A DNA stretch of 64,000 nt from Bradyrhizobium sp. G127 (GTDB lineage: Bacteria > Pseudomonadota > Alphaproteobacteria > Rhizobiales > Xanthobacteraceae), in NCBI RefSeq assembly GCF_021502575.1, contig NZ_JAKFGN010000003.1:124001-188000 (forward strand), in the 5' to 3' direction. This document shows, in pieces, positions 62,754 to 64,000 of the stretch. The stretch's first letter is position 1, and the number at the start of each line of letters is the position of its first letter. Made by a program: the position numbers and the translations under genes. The notes beneath the pieces are model-generated. The model was not told where the DNA came from and did no database searches. It saw only the letters and a program-made list of their open reading frames with translations.

Positions 62754-64000
62754 ATGACGTACAAAAATTTCAAGGTTGAAACCGACGCCGACGGCATTGC
62801 GTTGGTGACATGGGACATCCCCGGCAAGTCGATGAACGTGCTGGACGAGACCACCGGCACCGAACTCGCCGCGATCGTCGACGCGACCACCAAGGATGCG
62901 GCGGTCAAGGGCGTGGTCATCACCTCCGGCAAAGAAGCGTTTTCCGGCGGCGCTGACCTCACCATGCTCGAAGGCATGAACCGCACCTATCTGGAGATGC
63001 TCACGAGCAAGGGCGAGGAAGCCGCGAACAGGTATGTGTTTGAGGAAGTCGCCAAGCTGTCGCAAAACCTGCGCAAGATCGAGACCTGCGGCAAGCCGTG
63101 GGTCGCGGCGATCAACGGCCTCGCGCTTGGCGGCGCGTTCGAACTCGCGCTGGCCTGTCATTACCGCGTGGCGGCGGAGAATCCGAAGACCCGCCTCGGC
63201 CTGCCTGAAATCAAGGTCGGCCTGTTTCCGGGCGGTGGCGGCACGCAGCGGCTGCCGCGCATGATCCAGCCGATGGACGCCTTGCAGATGCTGCTCAAGG
63301 GCGACGCCATCGATCTGAAGAAAGCGAAGGCTTTGGGAATTGTCGGCGCCGTTGTGCCGCAAGCCGATCTCATCAAGACCGCGAAGGAGTGGATCAAGGC
63401 CGGCGGCAAGGCCGTCGCGCCTTGGGACGAGAAGGGTTTCAAGCTGCCCGGCGGCCCGGTCTATTCCAAGGCCGGCATGCAGTTCTTCCCGCCCGCGAAC
63501 GCGATCCTGCGCCGCGAGACCCACGACAACTATCCGGCGGCGCGCGCCATCCTGCAGTGCGTCTATGAAGGCCTGCAGTTGCCGATGGATGCGGCGCTGC
63601 GCGTCGAGTCGCGCTGGTTCTCGAAGATTCTGCGCTCCAAGGAGGCGGCGGCGATGATCCGCTCGCTGTTCGTGTCGATGCAGGAATTGAACAAGGGTGC
63701 GCGCCGTCCGCAGAACGTGCCCGCCACCAAGGTGAAGAAGCTCGCCGTGATCGGTGCGGGCTTCATGGGCGCGAGCGTCGGATTCGTTTCGGCGCAGGCC
63801 GGTATCGAGGTGGTGCTGATCGACCGCGATCAGGAGAGCGCTGACAAGGGCAAGGGCCACGCCAAGACCGCAGTCGACGCCGCTGTCTCCAAGGGCCGCA
63901 TGAAGCAGGCCGACGGCGATGCGATCCTGTCGCGCATCACTGCGACACCTGACTACAATGCGATCAAGGATTGCGATCTCGTCATCGAGGCCGTGTTCGA
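62754..64000 (+). CDS. 3-hydroxyacyl-CoA dehydrogenase/enoyl-CoA hydratase (FadJ/FadB type), truncated by the window end
   Basis: The first 415 residues are present and the frame is open to the last base. Residues about 1-190 are the crotonase domain ([35 protein letters not shown] and [20 protein letters not shown] with its catalytic Glu). From about residue 325 the NAD-binding dehydrogenase domain begins with [20 protein letters not shown]. The combined enzyme hydrates enoyl-CoA and oxidises the 3-hydroxyacyl-CoA. It follows the thiolase gene after 10 bases and completes the operon's core pathway. Confidence 0.92.
   Translation, partial: MTYKNFKVETDADGIALVTWDIPGKSMNVLDETTGTELAAIVDATTKDAAVKGVVITSGKEAFSGGADLTMLEGMNRTYLEMLTSKGEEAANRYVFEEVAKLSQNLRKIETCGKPWVAAINGLALGGAFELALACHYRVAAENPKTRLGLPEIKVGLFPGGGGTQRLPRMIQPMDALQMLLKGDAIDLKKAKALGIVGAVVPQADLIKTAKEWIKAGGKAVAPWDEKGFKLPGGPVYSKAGMQFFPPANAILRRETHDNYPAARAILQCVYEGLQLPMDAALRVESRWFSKILRSKEAAAMIRSLFVSMQELNKGARRPQNVPATKVKKLAVIGAGFMGASVGFVSAQAGIEVVLIDRDQESADKGKGHAKTAVDAAVSKGRMKQADGDAILSRITATPDYNAIKDCDLVIEAVF

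Noticed and set aside
1..64000. CRISPR arrays, toxin-antitoxin pairs, insertion sequences
   Set aside because: No regularly spaced direct repeats, transposase motifs or recognisable toxin-antitoxin pairs were seen on either strand.

Overview
The window reads as an ordinary stretch of chromosome from a high-GC alphaproteobacterium, most likely family Nitrobacteraceae/Bradyrhizobiaceae (Rhodopseudomonas, Bradyrhizobium, Afipia or Nitrobacter relatives). The evidence is the gene content: a GcrA cell-cycle regulator, a SAM-II riboswitch before metZ, class I lysyl-tRNA synthetase, a two-lobed Dcd, a TIGR02186/TauE pair, a PodJ-like Sel1 protein, and dispersed palindromic repeats of a type common in this family. 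The genus is inference. I see no CRISPR array, prophage, transposase or plasmid function.

Layout. 0-7 kb: polysaccharide deacetylase, OmpA-family protein, small membrane protein, DinB, an LPG-synthase-like membrane protein, a PhoR-like kinase, then convergent gcrA. 7-14.5 kb: argD-argF with a candidate promoter and leader hairpin, hslO, convergent apaG, and a translationally coupled opgC-SGNH-SGNH trio likely to acylate an envelope glucan. 14.6-24.3 kb: riboswitch-controlled metZ, divergent dcd, AidB-like dehydrogenase, MATE pump, a degenerate REC-EAL protein, and ogt-araC-VOC on one strand. 24.3-42.4 kb: tRNA-Gly(CCC), Old Yellow Enzyme, ketopantoate-reductase-like protein, padR divergent from an acyl-CoA ligase, PRC-barrel protein, FAD dehydrogenase, a secreted ClpP-like protein, SCO, a GT2 glycosyltransferase, periplasmic binding protein, Pr6Pr protein, lysK, ybaK, S24 regulator, DUF952, pyrD, a second MATE pump and a DUF6460 protein.

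42.4-52 kb is the most eventful part. All four genes of the ligase-associated DNA-damage-response set (ATP ligase, MBL exonuclease, PdeM, Lhr-type helicase) lie on the minus strand, but are split into two pairs by a TPR-methyltransferase gene and a rearrangement scar. The scar holds an inverted internal piece of an EamA transporter gene and the frameshifted C-terminal part of a LysR gene. The matching C-terminal half of what looks like the same EamA gene lies 5.3 kb away in the opposite orientation, so an inversion (or equivalent rearrangement) probably broke a lysR/eamA divergent pair.

52-64 kb: an Nramp-like transporter with altered metal-site motifs, TIGR02186-TauE, a 1080-residue PodJ-like protein, and a TetR regulator divergent from a beta-oxidation operon (acyl-CoA dehydrogenase, thiolase, FadJ-type enzyme cut by the window end). 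The divergent region has two inverted repeats overlapping a TTGACA-type promoter. No wholly new system was found. The best leads are the split eamA scar, the OpgC-SGNH-SGNH trio with one catalytically altered SGNH partner, the secreted ClpP-like protein, and the nested hairpins behind the SAM-II aptamer.
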